Positions 7,453 to 13,420 of a stretch of 16,189 nucleotides of DNA are shown here, one piece after another. The notes beneath the pieces were generated by a model, which had not been told where the DNA came from, did not search any database, and saw only the letters and a program-made list of their open reading frames with translations. A program made the translations under genes and the position numbers. Every line of letters begins with the position of its first letter. The first letter of the stretch is position 1. The stretch comes from 2-01-FULL-49-10 sp041652335 (GTDB lineage: Bacteria; Patescibacteriota; Kazan-3B-28; UBA10110), in assembly GCA_041652335.1 (NCBI GenBank), contig JBAZHL010000012.1, positions 1-16,189 on the forward strand, given 5' to 3'.

Positions 7453-7633
7453 TGGTCGGGGCGAGAGGACTTGCACCTCCGATCTAGCCGGCCTGCCGGC
7501 TCGCCAAATGAAAGGATTATGGTCGGGGCGACAGGAGTCGAACCTGCGACCTCCGCGTCCCAAACGCGGCGCGCTACCACTGCGCTACGCCCCGGCCATA
7601 ATCCTCTATCTGTTGCTACTAGGCCACGCCCCG
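7453..7633 (-). other. Split tRNA-like fold that encloses tRNA-Pro (nested tRNA or decayed host tRNA)
   Basis: Read on the minus strand, 7633-7627 (CGGGGCG) pairs perfectly with 7463-7457 (CGCCCCG), followed by A and an encoded CCA (to 7453). Between them, in tRNA order: TG; a 3-bp D-stem GCC (7624-7622)/GGC (7505-7503); G26; a 5-bp anticodon stem AGCCG (7501-7497)/CGGCT (7490-7486); a five-base variable loop AGATC; and a T-arm GGAGG/CCTCT with loop TGCAAGT. The D-loop would hold 116 nt including the whole tRNA-Pro. Departures from a working tRNA are a 6-nt anticodon loop GCAGGC without U33 and G at position 55 of the T-loop. An alternative fold puts tRNA-Pro in the anticodon loop, giving stem GAGGA/TCCTT and loop TTCATAA (CAT anticodon), but then leaves a 31-nt variable region. 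It could be a degenerate tRNA or an RNA with another role. Confidence 0.5.
7520..7594 (-). tRNA. tRNA-Pro (anticodon TGG)
   Basis: A complete 75-nt class I tRNA with encoded CCA. Acceptor stem CGGGGCG/CGCCCCG, D-arm GCGC-AGTGGTA-GCGC, anticodon stem CCGCG/CGCGG with loop TTTGGGA (anticodon TGG), variable loop AGGTC, T-arm GCAGG-TTCGACT-CCTGT and discriminator A. All stems are perfect or wobble paired. Ten bases on each side (7596-7605 and 7513-7522, the latter including CCA) are complementary, so the acceptor stem continues into a long outer helix interrupted by one C-A mismatch. It is enclosed by the halves of a second tRNA-like fold with the same acceptor stem. Confidence 0.96.
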
Positions 7634-7674
7634 ATTAGGTAGGTGACAACAAGTTATTAAGCTATCCCCACTCA

Positions 7675-7680
7675 AGTATA
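7675..7680 (-). promoter_or_regulatory. Possible -10 box for the tRNA transcript
   Basis: TATACT on the minus strand lies about 41 nt upstream of the first base of the outer tRNA-like element. No good -35 is found at 16-18 nt. If used, the transcript would include both the outer halves and tRNA-Pro. Confidence 0.25.
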
Positions 7681-7716
7681 ACCGAAATCTAAAATAGTCG
7701 TGGCATTGGAACATAA

Positions 7717-7725
7717 TTATCCACA
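7717..7725 (+). promoter_or_regulatory. DnaA-box-like 9-mer TTATCCACA
   Basis: An exact match to the consensus TTATNCACA in AT-rich spacer DNA. Only one clear copy is visible (CTATCCCCA at 7662-7670 is a poor second), and no dnaA or dnaN gene is present, so it is more likely a chance or regulatory site than an origin. Confidence 0.25.
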
Positions 7726-7744
7726 ATTTTTGTAACAAAATCCG

Positions 7745-7774
7745 TTGACTTTAAAAAGTTATTTATGTTTTAAT
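7745..7774 (+). promoter_or_regulatory. Promoter P1 upstream of the WxL-like gene
   Basis: TTGACT (7745-7750), an 18-nt spacer and TTTAAT (7769-7774). Transcription would begin near 7781 and run through the short open frame 7795-7854 into P2 and the WxL-like gene, giving a leader of about 145 nt. Confidence 0.45.
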
Positions 7775-7794
7775 GATGTTAGACTAATTTTGTT

Positions 7795-7854
7795 ATGGGT
7801 AATGCTGATGGAGGCATTTTTGTCTGGCTATTTAAGCTGATGGCGAGGGGATAG
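7795..7854 (+). CDS. Possible 19-codon leader peptide
   Basis: The frame reads MGNADGGIFVWLFKLMARG then TAG. It starts about 14 nt after the expected P1 transcription start and ends just before the -35 of P2. No Shine-Dalgarno is visible and no homologue is recognised. It could be a chance frame or a leader peptide. Confidence 0.15.
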   Translation: MGNADGGIFVWLFKLMARG

Positions 7855-7862
7855 AAGACCCC

Positions 7863-7891
7863 TTGACAGTTTATTATAACAGTGTTATAAT
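7863..7891 (+). promoter_or_regulatory. Perfect-consensus sigma70-type promoter P2 of the WxL-like gene
   Basis: TTGACA (7863-7868), exactly 17 nt, TATAAT (7886-7891). Transcription should start near 7898, giving a leader of about 28 nt before the ATG at 7926. Its position shows that the upstream TTG start of the longest open frame cannot be used from this transcript. Such a match suggests very strong expression unless repressed. Confidence 0.88.
7874..7890. promoter_or_regulatory. Dyad operator candidate over the P2 -10 box
   Basis: TTATAAC-AGT-GTTATAA is a perfect 7-3-7 inverted repeat that contains five of the six -10 bases. A repressor bound here would block P2. Dyads rich in A/T also arise by chance around TATAAT, so this is a candidate only; no regulator gene is in the window. 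Confidence 0.45.
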
Positions 7892-7925
7892 GGAAAAACG
7901 GCCTCGGAAATACCCTGAAACTACT

Positions 7926-8507
7926 ATGGAAAAATCCATTCTAAAAAAAGCGGAAAATCAGGTTAGGCAGCAGCTTTTTGGTGGCCTGGCCTTAGTGGTG
8001 GCTGCTTTAATGATAGCCAATGTTTTAGGATGGGTTCAGGCTGCTACTGACGTCACCAACTTAACCTTTAACGTTACGGCTGGTAGCTTCTCTATCGATA
8101 ATGTACCTAACGCCATTGCGTTTCCGGATATCGCTTTTGGCGTTGATAATTCAAATGTAGTTGGTACCCCCGAAATTGATGGAGTCGCAATTACTGATTA
8201 TCGTGGTAATGCCACCGCTTGGACGGTGGCGGTTAGTGCCAATGATTTCTCGGATGGTACCAACACCATCCCGGCTGATCAGTTGAGCGTCAAAAATGGC
8301 ACTAAGCGAAACATCGATAACTGCGATACTAACCGGTTAGCGCTTGGTTCCAATGGCACCCTTAATGATACCGGTACTACCATTATCAATGGATCAACTC
8401 AAGCTTCTGGTATCTCTGGGTTTGACAATGGATTTTTGAGCCTCAACGTGCTCGGTAGCGAAAATGCCGGCACCTATGGCGCCGTAGTTACCTACACACT
8501 TACTTAA
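7926..8507 (+). CDS. Secreted WxL-like surface protein
   Basis: A 193-aa protein with a signal peptide: basic N-region to about residue 15, hydrophobic core LALVVAALMIANVL (21-34), likely cleavage after VQA (37-39). The mature part is Thr/Asn/Gly-rich, acidic and beta-like. VAITDYRGNATAWTVAVS (87-104) and the C-terminal AGTYGAVVTYTLT (181-193) resemble WxL domains, where the final motif is usually YxxxLTWTL; here Tyr replaces the Trp. WxL domains bind the cell wall non-covalently in Gram-positive bacteria and partner with DUF916 proteins, one of which is encoded at 11790-13415. The start ATG at 7926 is chosen because P2 overlaps the longer frame; no strong Shine-Dalgarno is seen. A consensus promoter and a strong terminator make it a monocistronic, probably abundant surface subunit. 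The WxL assignment is moderate. Confidence 0.7.
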   Translation: MEKSILKKAENQVRQQLFGGLALVVAALMIANVLGWVQAATDVTNLTFNVTAGSFSIDNVPNAIAFPDIAFGVDNSNVVGTPEIDGVAITDYRGNATAWTVAVSANDFSDGTNTIPADQLSVKNGTKRNIDNCDTNRLALGSNGTLNDTGTTIINGSTQASGISGFDNGFLSLNVLGSENAGTYGAVVTYTLT

Positions 8508-8533
8508 GTCTCTAATATGCATCCGAAGAGTAT

Positions 8534-8559
8534 AGCGCTGCACCAAGCAGTGCTTTTTT
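8534..8559 (+). terminator. Strong rho-independent terminator of the WxL-like gene
   Basis: AGCGCTGC (8534-8541), loop ACCAA, GCAGTGCT (8547-8554): an 8-bp stem with one G-U pair, followed by six T residues (8554-8559). It separates the WxL-like gene from the downstream glycosyltransferase operon. Confidence 0.92.
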
Positions 8560-8572
8560 AAATGGTTGCCAG

Positions 8573-8578
8573 TAGAAT
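8573..8578 (+). promoter_or_regulatory. Putative -10 box of the glycosyltransferase operon, 6 nt before ATG
   Basis: TAGAAT followed by ATATGT and the ATG at 8585. The geometry is the same as upstream of comM and proS. No -35 is seen and the site lies just after the terminator, so a new promoter is expected about here. Confidence 0.35.
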
Positions 8579-8584
8579 ATATGT

Positions 8585-10267
8585 ATGAAGCGAAGATTGG
8601 GGAAGCACCGATCGGATAGATTACGATCGTTATCAAATATCGGTCGATGGATAATTAACCAACCCGAGCCGGTTTGGCTAACCGTTTTAGCGATAGTGGT
8701 AGTGGCCACTCGCTGGGTTGGCCACTGTAATTTTTTGTATTTAGCTGATTCGGTTAAATACGCCTTAGCGTTAAACGATTACGATGTTACCCAACATCAA
8801 CCTCATCCGCCAGGCTACGCTTTATATATTGCGGCAGCCAAACTGATCAGTTGGTTAACGCATGATCCTAATTTGGCGCTGATCGTTGTCAGCATCCTAC
8901 TATCGGTCGGAGCGATCTTGGCCGTCTATTACTTGGCTAAAAAAATCTATGGGTCAAAAGTGGCTTGGGTGGCGGTACTATTATTGGCCTCGGCGCCGGT
9001 CTTTTGGATTCATGGCCAGGTGGCGCTTAACTATCTATCCGATGCGCTCTTCTCGGCTTGGTTCGGCTACCTATCTTATACCGTGCTAACTGATAAAAAA
9101 GTGGCTGTCAGCCGAATCGGCTGGGCGACGGTGGTGTTAGCGATCGGAGGTGGGTTCCGACCTACGTTAGTATTATTTATGTTGCCGCTTTGGTTATGGA
9201 TGTTATACAGATCACGAAGTTGGCGGACGATAGCTGCAAATCTTACAATACTGGCAGCGCTAACTTTAAGTTGGCTGATCCCGGCTGCGATCCTGAGCGG
9301 GGGATTTGTGCAATTTTGGCAGTCTGTTAATGCGCTGCTGTTTACACCCCGCTCGTTGCATAACTTTGCGGCTATTTTGCAGGGCGTCAATGTAGTCTGG
9401 GATCACTTTAACATGATGCTCAAAGCTCTGCTGATCAATTTTAATCTGACCGCTGGCGCCTTGGTGATATTTTTGGCGCTACTATCGGTGCCACGGACTG
9501 AGGGGAAAAAGAGTAGCCGGCTAAATCTATATTTTTGGTTAGCCTTGATCGTCCCCGCGATAGTGTTTTATCTAATGGGTATCTATACTTTGCCGGGATA
9601 TTTGTTGGTGATCATCCCCACGTTAACTATCCTGTTGGCCAAAACGGTGGTGATAATTATTGAAACGGCGGTCGAGCTATTGATTCGTCGACCAGAATCC
9701 CGCCGAGGGTGGTTTAGTGGTCTGTTGGTAGTGGTGACAGTTTTGTTGGTGGTGGGAAACTGTTGGATATATCTACGGCCGGATTACCGGACTGACGACT
9801 CCCACGAGCCGACCTACCAATCTATTAGAATCGTTAATCGGCTGTGGTCGCGCGTGATCCCCACCATTAAGAAAGAATTTAATCCTCAGAATACTATCAT
9901 TGTGATCGATCAACCGTTTGTGGGTTGGGGGATAGAACATTTTCAATACTACCTGCCAGAATACGAGGTCTACCAACGGATTAATTGGGGGATCTACAAT
10001 CCGGAGGGAAAGATTTGGTATCGAGCTTACGGCCAAAAATTTGACCTAATTGATAGTCTAAATATTTTGCCTTCGGATACTAAGATGATTATGATCCGGT
10101 TAAGTTGGAGTGGGATCGTAACTGGTGGGTTACAGGTAGTGCCGTTGTCCGGTGGATCGGAAGGTATTGTTTACTACGATCTGACCGACCCGGCTGTTCG
10201 TTCGGCTATTGCTAAAACTAATAATGTTAAATTAATTGATTCCGGTGAAACAACCACTGTCAACTAA
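8585..10267 (+). CDS. GT-C type membrane glycosyltransferase-like protein (GT39/DUF2723-like)
   Basis: A 560-aa polytopic protein with about ten hydrophobic segments, the first near residues 30-45 and the last near 375-392, followed by a C-terminal extracytoplasmic region of about 165 residues. After the first segment the loop contains D55, then D65/D67 and QHQPHPPGYALYI (70-82). This Asp plus HPPGYPLY-like pattern is typical of lipid-phosphate-sugar-dependent GT-C enzymes such as protein O-mannosyltransferase and DUF2723 relatives. Such enzymes transfer sugars from polyprenyl-phosphate donors to proteins or glycans outside the membrane. The neighbouring Thr/Ser-rich surface proteins are plausible acceptors, which is an inference from position. 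The downstream gene overlaps its 3' end. Start: the first ATG after the putative -10; no Shine-Dalgarno. Confidence 0.78.
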   Translation: MKRRLGKHRSDRLRSLSNIGRWIINQPEPVWLTVLAIVVVATRWVGHCNFLYLADSVKYALALNDYDVTQHQPHPPGYALYIAAAKLISWLTHDPNLALIVVSILLSVGAILAVYYLAKKIYGSKVAWVAVLLLASAPVFWIHGQVALNYLSDALFSAWFGYLSYTVLTDKKVAVSRIGWATVVLAIGGGFRPTLVLFMLPLWLWMLYRSRSWRTIAANLTILAALTLSWLIPAAILSGGFVQFWQSVNALLFTPRSLHNFAAILQGVNVVWDHFNMMLKALLINFNLTAGALVIFLALLSVPRTEGKKSSRLNLYFWLALIVPAIVFYLMGIYTLPGYLLVIIPTLTILLAKTVVIIIETAVELLIRRPESRRGWFSGLLVVVTVLLVVGNCWIYLRPDYRTDDSHEPTYQSIRIVNRLWSRVIPTIKKEFNPQNTIIVIDQPFVGWGIEHFQYYLPEYEVYQRINWGIYNPEGKIWYRAYGQKFDLIDSLNILPSDTKMIMIRLSWSGIVTGGLQVVPLSGGSEGIVYYDLTDPAVRSAIAKTNNVKLIDSGETTTVN

Positions 10268-11738
10268 GCTCGGCTGGTATAGCTACATATTTATTGGGCT
10301 AACCCTCCTGTTAGCTTTTGTGCTAACCATTAGACCGCCATGGGACCCCGACCTGGGCTGGCATTTGAGAAATGGTGAAGATATTCTACGATTTGGCGCA
10401 CCGCAGGGCGATCTCTACTCTCACACTATGTCCGGGTATCCCTGGGTATCTCATGAGTGGCTGACCGATGTATTGATGTATTTGGCCTATCACTACTGGG
10501 GGTTGTTGTTTCTCTCGATCTTTTTTGCGCTGTTGGCGATTACGACTTACTGGATAGCAGCCCGAGTTTCGCGGATCAGCTACGAAGCTACCATCTTGTC
10601 CGTATTGATCGCCACTTTAGTGGCGTATCCAGTGGTGGGGGTGCGGCCGCAGCTGTTGACCCTATGTGGGGTGGCTATTACCTTGTGGGTTCTGTTCCGG
10701 TGGCGAGCCAATCCGCGCACCAATCTGATCTATTGGCTGATCCCCCTGATGCTTCTGTGGGCCAATCTGCATGGTGGATTTGCCGCTGGTTTGATATTGA
10801 TGGGAGTTTTCGGTGTGGCGGAGCTGGGGAAGTTTATAATTCGCAAACTATACTTTCAAGCTAACTGGCCGACATTAACGGCCAACCAGTTATGGCAGTT
10901 GGTGGGAGTAGGGTTAATTTCTGGGATAGTTACCCTGATCAATCCTTATACTTGGCGAGTGTACGACGAACTATGGCGGACCCTTTCTAACGATCTGGTC
11001 AGGTCGGGCATATCCGAGTGGCTGCCGGTAACTTTTAATAATGCTAACGGGCTTAACTTATTGTTATATGCCGGCCTGTTGGGTGTGTTGGTGGCATTTA
11101 GTTGGCGGCGGACGGACATTACTAAAATTATTTTAGCCGTTGTGTTTTTTGTGGTGGCGATCAGCAGCTGGCGCAATATTCCATTGTTTTCGCTGATCAC
11201 CTTACCGCTATTAGCCGACGCTATTGAGGTGTTACTGCCAGGAGGCATCAGCTACTACGCCAAATCGATCTGGGTGTTACTAATAATTGGGACGGGGGTT
11301 GGTTACTTTGGGTATCATCAGTACTTAAATGTAGTCCCAGCTACCCAAAGCGTAGTGACGTTGGCGCAGGTCAGCGATTATCCGGAGGGGGCGGTTAAAT
11401 ATATTAAAGAGCATCAGCTGTCTGGCCGGCTGTTTAACGAATATAACTGGGGAGGATATCTGATCTGGCAGTTGCCAGAGAAGCAGGTGTTTATCGATGG
11501 CCGAATGGCGATCTGGCAGACCGCTGATCAGGATGTGTTTAAAGAGTATCAGTCGTTATCTGACGCCGACGAGCCAGCTACTACTATCTTGAATAAATAC
11601 GGGGTTGAGCTGGCGCTGGTCTATCGCCAAAAAACGTTAGCTAACTATTTTTTGCGGCGTGCCGATGAGTGGAAGGTGGTGTACCAAGACAATATATCCG
11701 CACTATTTCAGCGGGTCGCTGCCACAGTCGCCCAATAA
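10245..11738 (+). CDS. Polytopic membrane protein, GT-C glycosyltransferase-like
   Basis: A protein of about 497 aa with around ten membrane segments. Just after the first one it has WDPDLGWHLRNGEDIL, placing acidic residues in the first extracytoplasmic loop as GT-C enzymes do, and later VSHEWLTDVLMYL and NLHGGFAAGL. The C-terminal soluble part contains NEYNWGGYLIWQL and VFIDGRMAIW, a combination seen in a widespread family of uncharacterised bacterial membrane proteins. The frame opens at TTG 10236; GTG at 10245 is preferred here, but neither has a clear Shine-Dalgarno. Either start overlaps the preceding gene by more than 20 nt, so translation is probably coupled. It likely works with its neighbour in glycan transfer at the cell surface; the donor and acceptor are unknown. 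Confidence 0.65.
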   Translation: MKQPLSTKLGWYSYIFIGLTLLLAFVLTIRPPWDPDLGWHLRNGEDILRFGAPQGDLYSHTMSGYPWVSHEWLTDVLMYLAYHYWGLLFLSIFFALLAITTYWIAARVSRISYEATILSVLIATLVAYPVVGVRPQLLTLCGVAITLWVLFRWRANPRTNLIYWLIPLMLLWANLHGGFAAGLILMGVFGVAELGKFIIRKLYFQANWPTLTANQLWQLVGVGLISGIVTLINPYTWRVYDELWRTLSNDLVRSGISEWLPVTFNNANGLNLLLYAGLLGVLVAFSWRRTDITKIILAVVFFVVAISSWRNIPLFSLITLPLLADAIEVLLPGGISYYAKSIWVLLIIGTGVGYFGYHQYLNVVPATQSVVTLAQVSDYPEGAVKYIKEHQLSGRLFNEYNWGGYLIWQLPEKQVFIDGRMAIWQTADQDVFKEYQSLSDADEPATTILNKYGVELALVYRQKTLANYFLRRADEWKVVYQDNISALFQRVAATVAQ

Positions 11739-11755
11739 TAGATTTTGGCTGCCGA

Positions 11756-11764
11756 TGATATAAT
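11756..11764 (+). promoter_or_regulatory. Extended -10 promoter before the DUF916-LysM gene
   Basis: TG-A-TATAAT gives a perfect extended -10. Transcription would begin near 11771, leaving a leader of about 19 nt that contains AGGA (11775-11778) upstream of the ATG at 11790. No matching -35 is visible. It could give separate expression of the last two surface genes. Confidence 0.5.
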
Positions 11765-11789
11765 AAAGAACAGCAGGACGGGTTTTGTA

Positions 11790-13415
11790 ATGAACAAAAT
11801 AAAAAGATTATCGATCATTTCTCTAATAATTGGTCTGCTGACAACTATTGCGTTGCCAGCCGGTTTGCCAGTGATGGCGATCGAGGCTCAGGGGATCAGC
11901 ATCGCCCCGGCTCGCACTAAAGAATACTCTGGCCTCCGGTCATGGTTTATCTATGAGGCGGAGGCCAAAAAGGTTATCAATGACAAGGCGGTAGTTTCTA
12001 ATCGTGGCAATAAAACGGTTACTCTATCGCTTGCTGCGTTGGACGGGGCGGTCACCTCTAATGGCGGATATACACTGGTAGCCGATACTGAAGCTAATCG
12101 AGATATCGGGAGCTGGATCGAATTATCTCAAACAGAAGTAACGTTGCCACCGCGGAGTAGCCAAGTGGTTGATTTCACTGTTACCGTGCCGGATAACGCT
12201 GATGTTGGTAGTCACCCAGGCGGGATTGTTACTTGGGAGAAACCGCCCGAAGCCTCATCTAAAAAGAAGAGTGGTGGCGTTATCAGTGTTACTACTCGGG
12301 TGGCGGCTCGGGTGTATCTAACCGTACCGGGGGAGATCCAAAGAAAGTTGGAAGTAAAACAGATCTCTCACTCTGTAATTGGTGGTCTGCTTTATTTCTT
12401 TCTTCACTTAAAAAATAACGGCAATGTCCAGTTAGAGCCGGCGGTGGATGTTACTATCCGTGGACCGTTTGGCAAGATTGGTGATCAATCTGGTTCCCAG
12501 ATCGGGTTGCTACTCCGCGGTACAGAGATAACGGCTAAACTGCCGTGGCAATCCAAGGCTCCGATATTTGGTCGATATGTGGCCAAGTTCCGCCTGCACT
12601 ACGGTGAAAAAGATTTTAAAGGGCAGTACGTTAAAGATGAATATATCGACGCTACTTATGTGTTCTGGATCATCCCATGGCTTAAGCTGTTGCTGTGGTT
12701 GGGATTAGTTATCTTGTTGCTGCTCTTGCGCAATATGTGGCTGTGGATGGTAATTAGGGGGCGGCTAAATACTCGCGCTAAAAAACATAAGGTTAAAAAG
12801 GGCGAGACGCTTACGATGATCGGGCAGCTTTATAATGTCCACCCTAAACGTATTGCTCGGTTTAATCTGCTCAAGTGGCCTTACGAACTGTCTGTGGGTG
12901 ATATTTTGCTAATCCCTCAGGGACAGATGAGCGGGTTGGAGCGAGCAGCCTTAGGCCAGGAGTGGCAGGCTCACTACCAGGCAGAGCAACGCCGGGCAAT
13001 GTTGACCGATGTTCGAATGGTAGCAAGTTGGTTTGGTAAATTACGCCACCGCCGCCAGGTCGCCGGGAAGACTGCGACAAATCGTCATTCTGGTAAGGTT
13101 CGGTTCACCGAACCGCACCCAGAATCGTACGATCCTGGACAAGCCAGGATGACAAAAGGGGGAATTCCGATGGTGGCGACAGAGACACTTATCGCCGAAC
13201 AGGGAGATACTATTTACGATATTGCTAAATTTGCTGGTATCGGTATTGAGGAGATAGTTAAGCTAAATCAATTAAGGCCGCCATACCGCTTAAGAGCTGG
13301 ACAGGAAGTGGTGGTGCCGATCAAGCAAAAAGCAACGGTTGTCCCTAAGCGTAAAGCCAAGAAATTAGCTACCAAGAAGAAACCCTCTAACCGATCAACT
13401 AAACGGAAACGTTAA
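11790..13415 (+). CDS. DUF916-type (WxL-interacting) membrane protein with two LysM domains
   Basis: A 541-aa protein. The signal sequence (1-30, cleavage near PVMA) is followed by a DUF916-like beta domain (about 33-180): GISIAPARTKEY, VVSNRGNKTVTLSL and GSHPGGIVTWEK (140-151). A second Ig-like domain (about 185-290) contains LHLKNNGNVQLEP. One membrane segment lies at about 291-313, flanked on its C-terminal side by Arg/Lys. LysM 1 (333-377) has HKVKKGETLTMIGQLYNV; LysM 2 is at about 463-511 (AEQGDTIYDIAKFAGI). A Lys/Arg-rich tail (512-541) ends the protein. Residues 432-455 are encoded by a GTCAT...ATGAC repeat. DUF916 proteins bridge WxL proteins and peptidoglycan. Normal topology would put both LysM domains in the cytoplasm, which is odd. 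The start at 11790 is preferred over an upstream TTG because of the signal peptide and the promoter. Confidence 0.8.
   Translation: MNKIKRLSIISLIIGLLTTIALPAGLPVMAIEAQGISIAPARTKEYSGLRSWFIYEAEAKKVINDKAVVSNRGNKTVTLSLAALDGAVTSNGGYTLVADTEANRDIGSWIELSQTEVTLPPRSSQVVDFTVTVPDNADVGSHPGGIVTWEKPPEASSKKKSGGVISVTTRVAARVYLTVPGEIQRKLEVKQISHSVIGGLLYFFLHLKNNGNVQLEPAVDVTIRGPFGKIGDQSGSQIGLLLRGTEITAKLPWQSKAPIFGRYVAKFRLHYGEKDFKGQYVKDEYIDATYVFWIIPWLKLLLWLGLVILLLLLRNMWLWMVIRGRLNTRAKKHKVKKGETLTMIGQLYNVHPKRIARFNLLKWPYELSVGDILLIPQGQMSGLERAALGQEWQAHYQAEQRRAMLTDVRMVASWFGKLRHRRQVAGKTATNRHSGKVRFTEPHPESYDPGQARMTKGGIPMVATETLIAEQGDTIYDIAKFAGIGIEEIVKLNQLRPPYRLRAGQEVVVPIKQKATVVPKRKAKKLATKKKPSNRSTKRKR
13084..13153. repeat. GTCAT...ATGAC repeat inserted in frame inside the LysM protein gene
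   Basis: Outer ends GTCAT (13084-13088) and ATGAC (13149-13153) enclose two hairpins: TTCTGG/CCAGAA (13088-13093 with 13119-13124) carrying an inner stem GGTTCGG/CCGAACC (13097-13103, 13108-13114), and ATCCTGG/CCAGGAT (13132-13138, 13144-13150). The following ACAAAAGGGGG resembles the tail of the repeats near 1214. It is read in frame as part of the linker between the two LysM domains (residues about 432-455) without a stop. Confidence 0.75.
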
Positions 13416-13420
13416 GGGCG

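Larger units (their letters stand above)
7634..7862. other. Divergent regulatory spacer between the tRNA locus and the WxL-like gene
   Basis: No substantial gene is seen. The stretch is AT-rich and holds a possible tRNA promoter (TATACT, minus, 7675-7680), a DnaA-box-like site, a small dyad TTTTG-TAA-CAAAA (7728-7740) just before promoter P1, a 19-codon open frame, and a hairpin AGGGG/CCCCT around 7846-7863 directly upstream of promoter P2. The rest shows no recognisable signal. Confidence 0.5.

Noticed and set aside
7453..7633. tmRNA or tRNA-Sec
   Set aside because: The element is too short for tmRNA and has no tag-peptide frame; there is no 8-bp acceptor stem or TCA anticodon as in bacterial tRNA-Sec.
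7634..7862. Replication origin
   Set aside because: Only one good DnaA box, no dnaA or dnaN nearby and no box cluster.
7863..7925. Longer WxL-like protein starting at TTG 7863 or ATG 7890
   Set aside because: These positions are inside the consensus promoter P2, upstream of its transcription start; the signal peptide fits the ATG at 7926.
11745..11789. TTG start 15 codons upstream of the DUF916-LysM gene
   Set aside because: The extended -10 overlaps it, and the signal sequence begins at the ATG at 11790.
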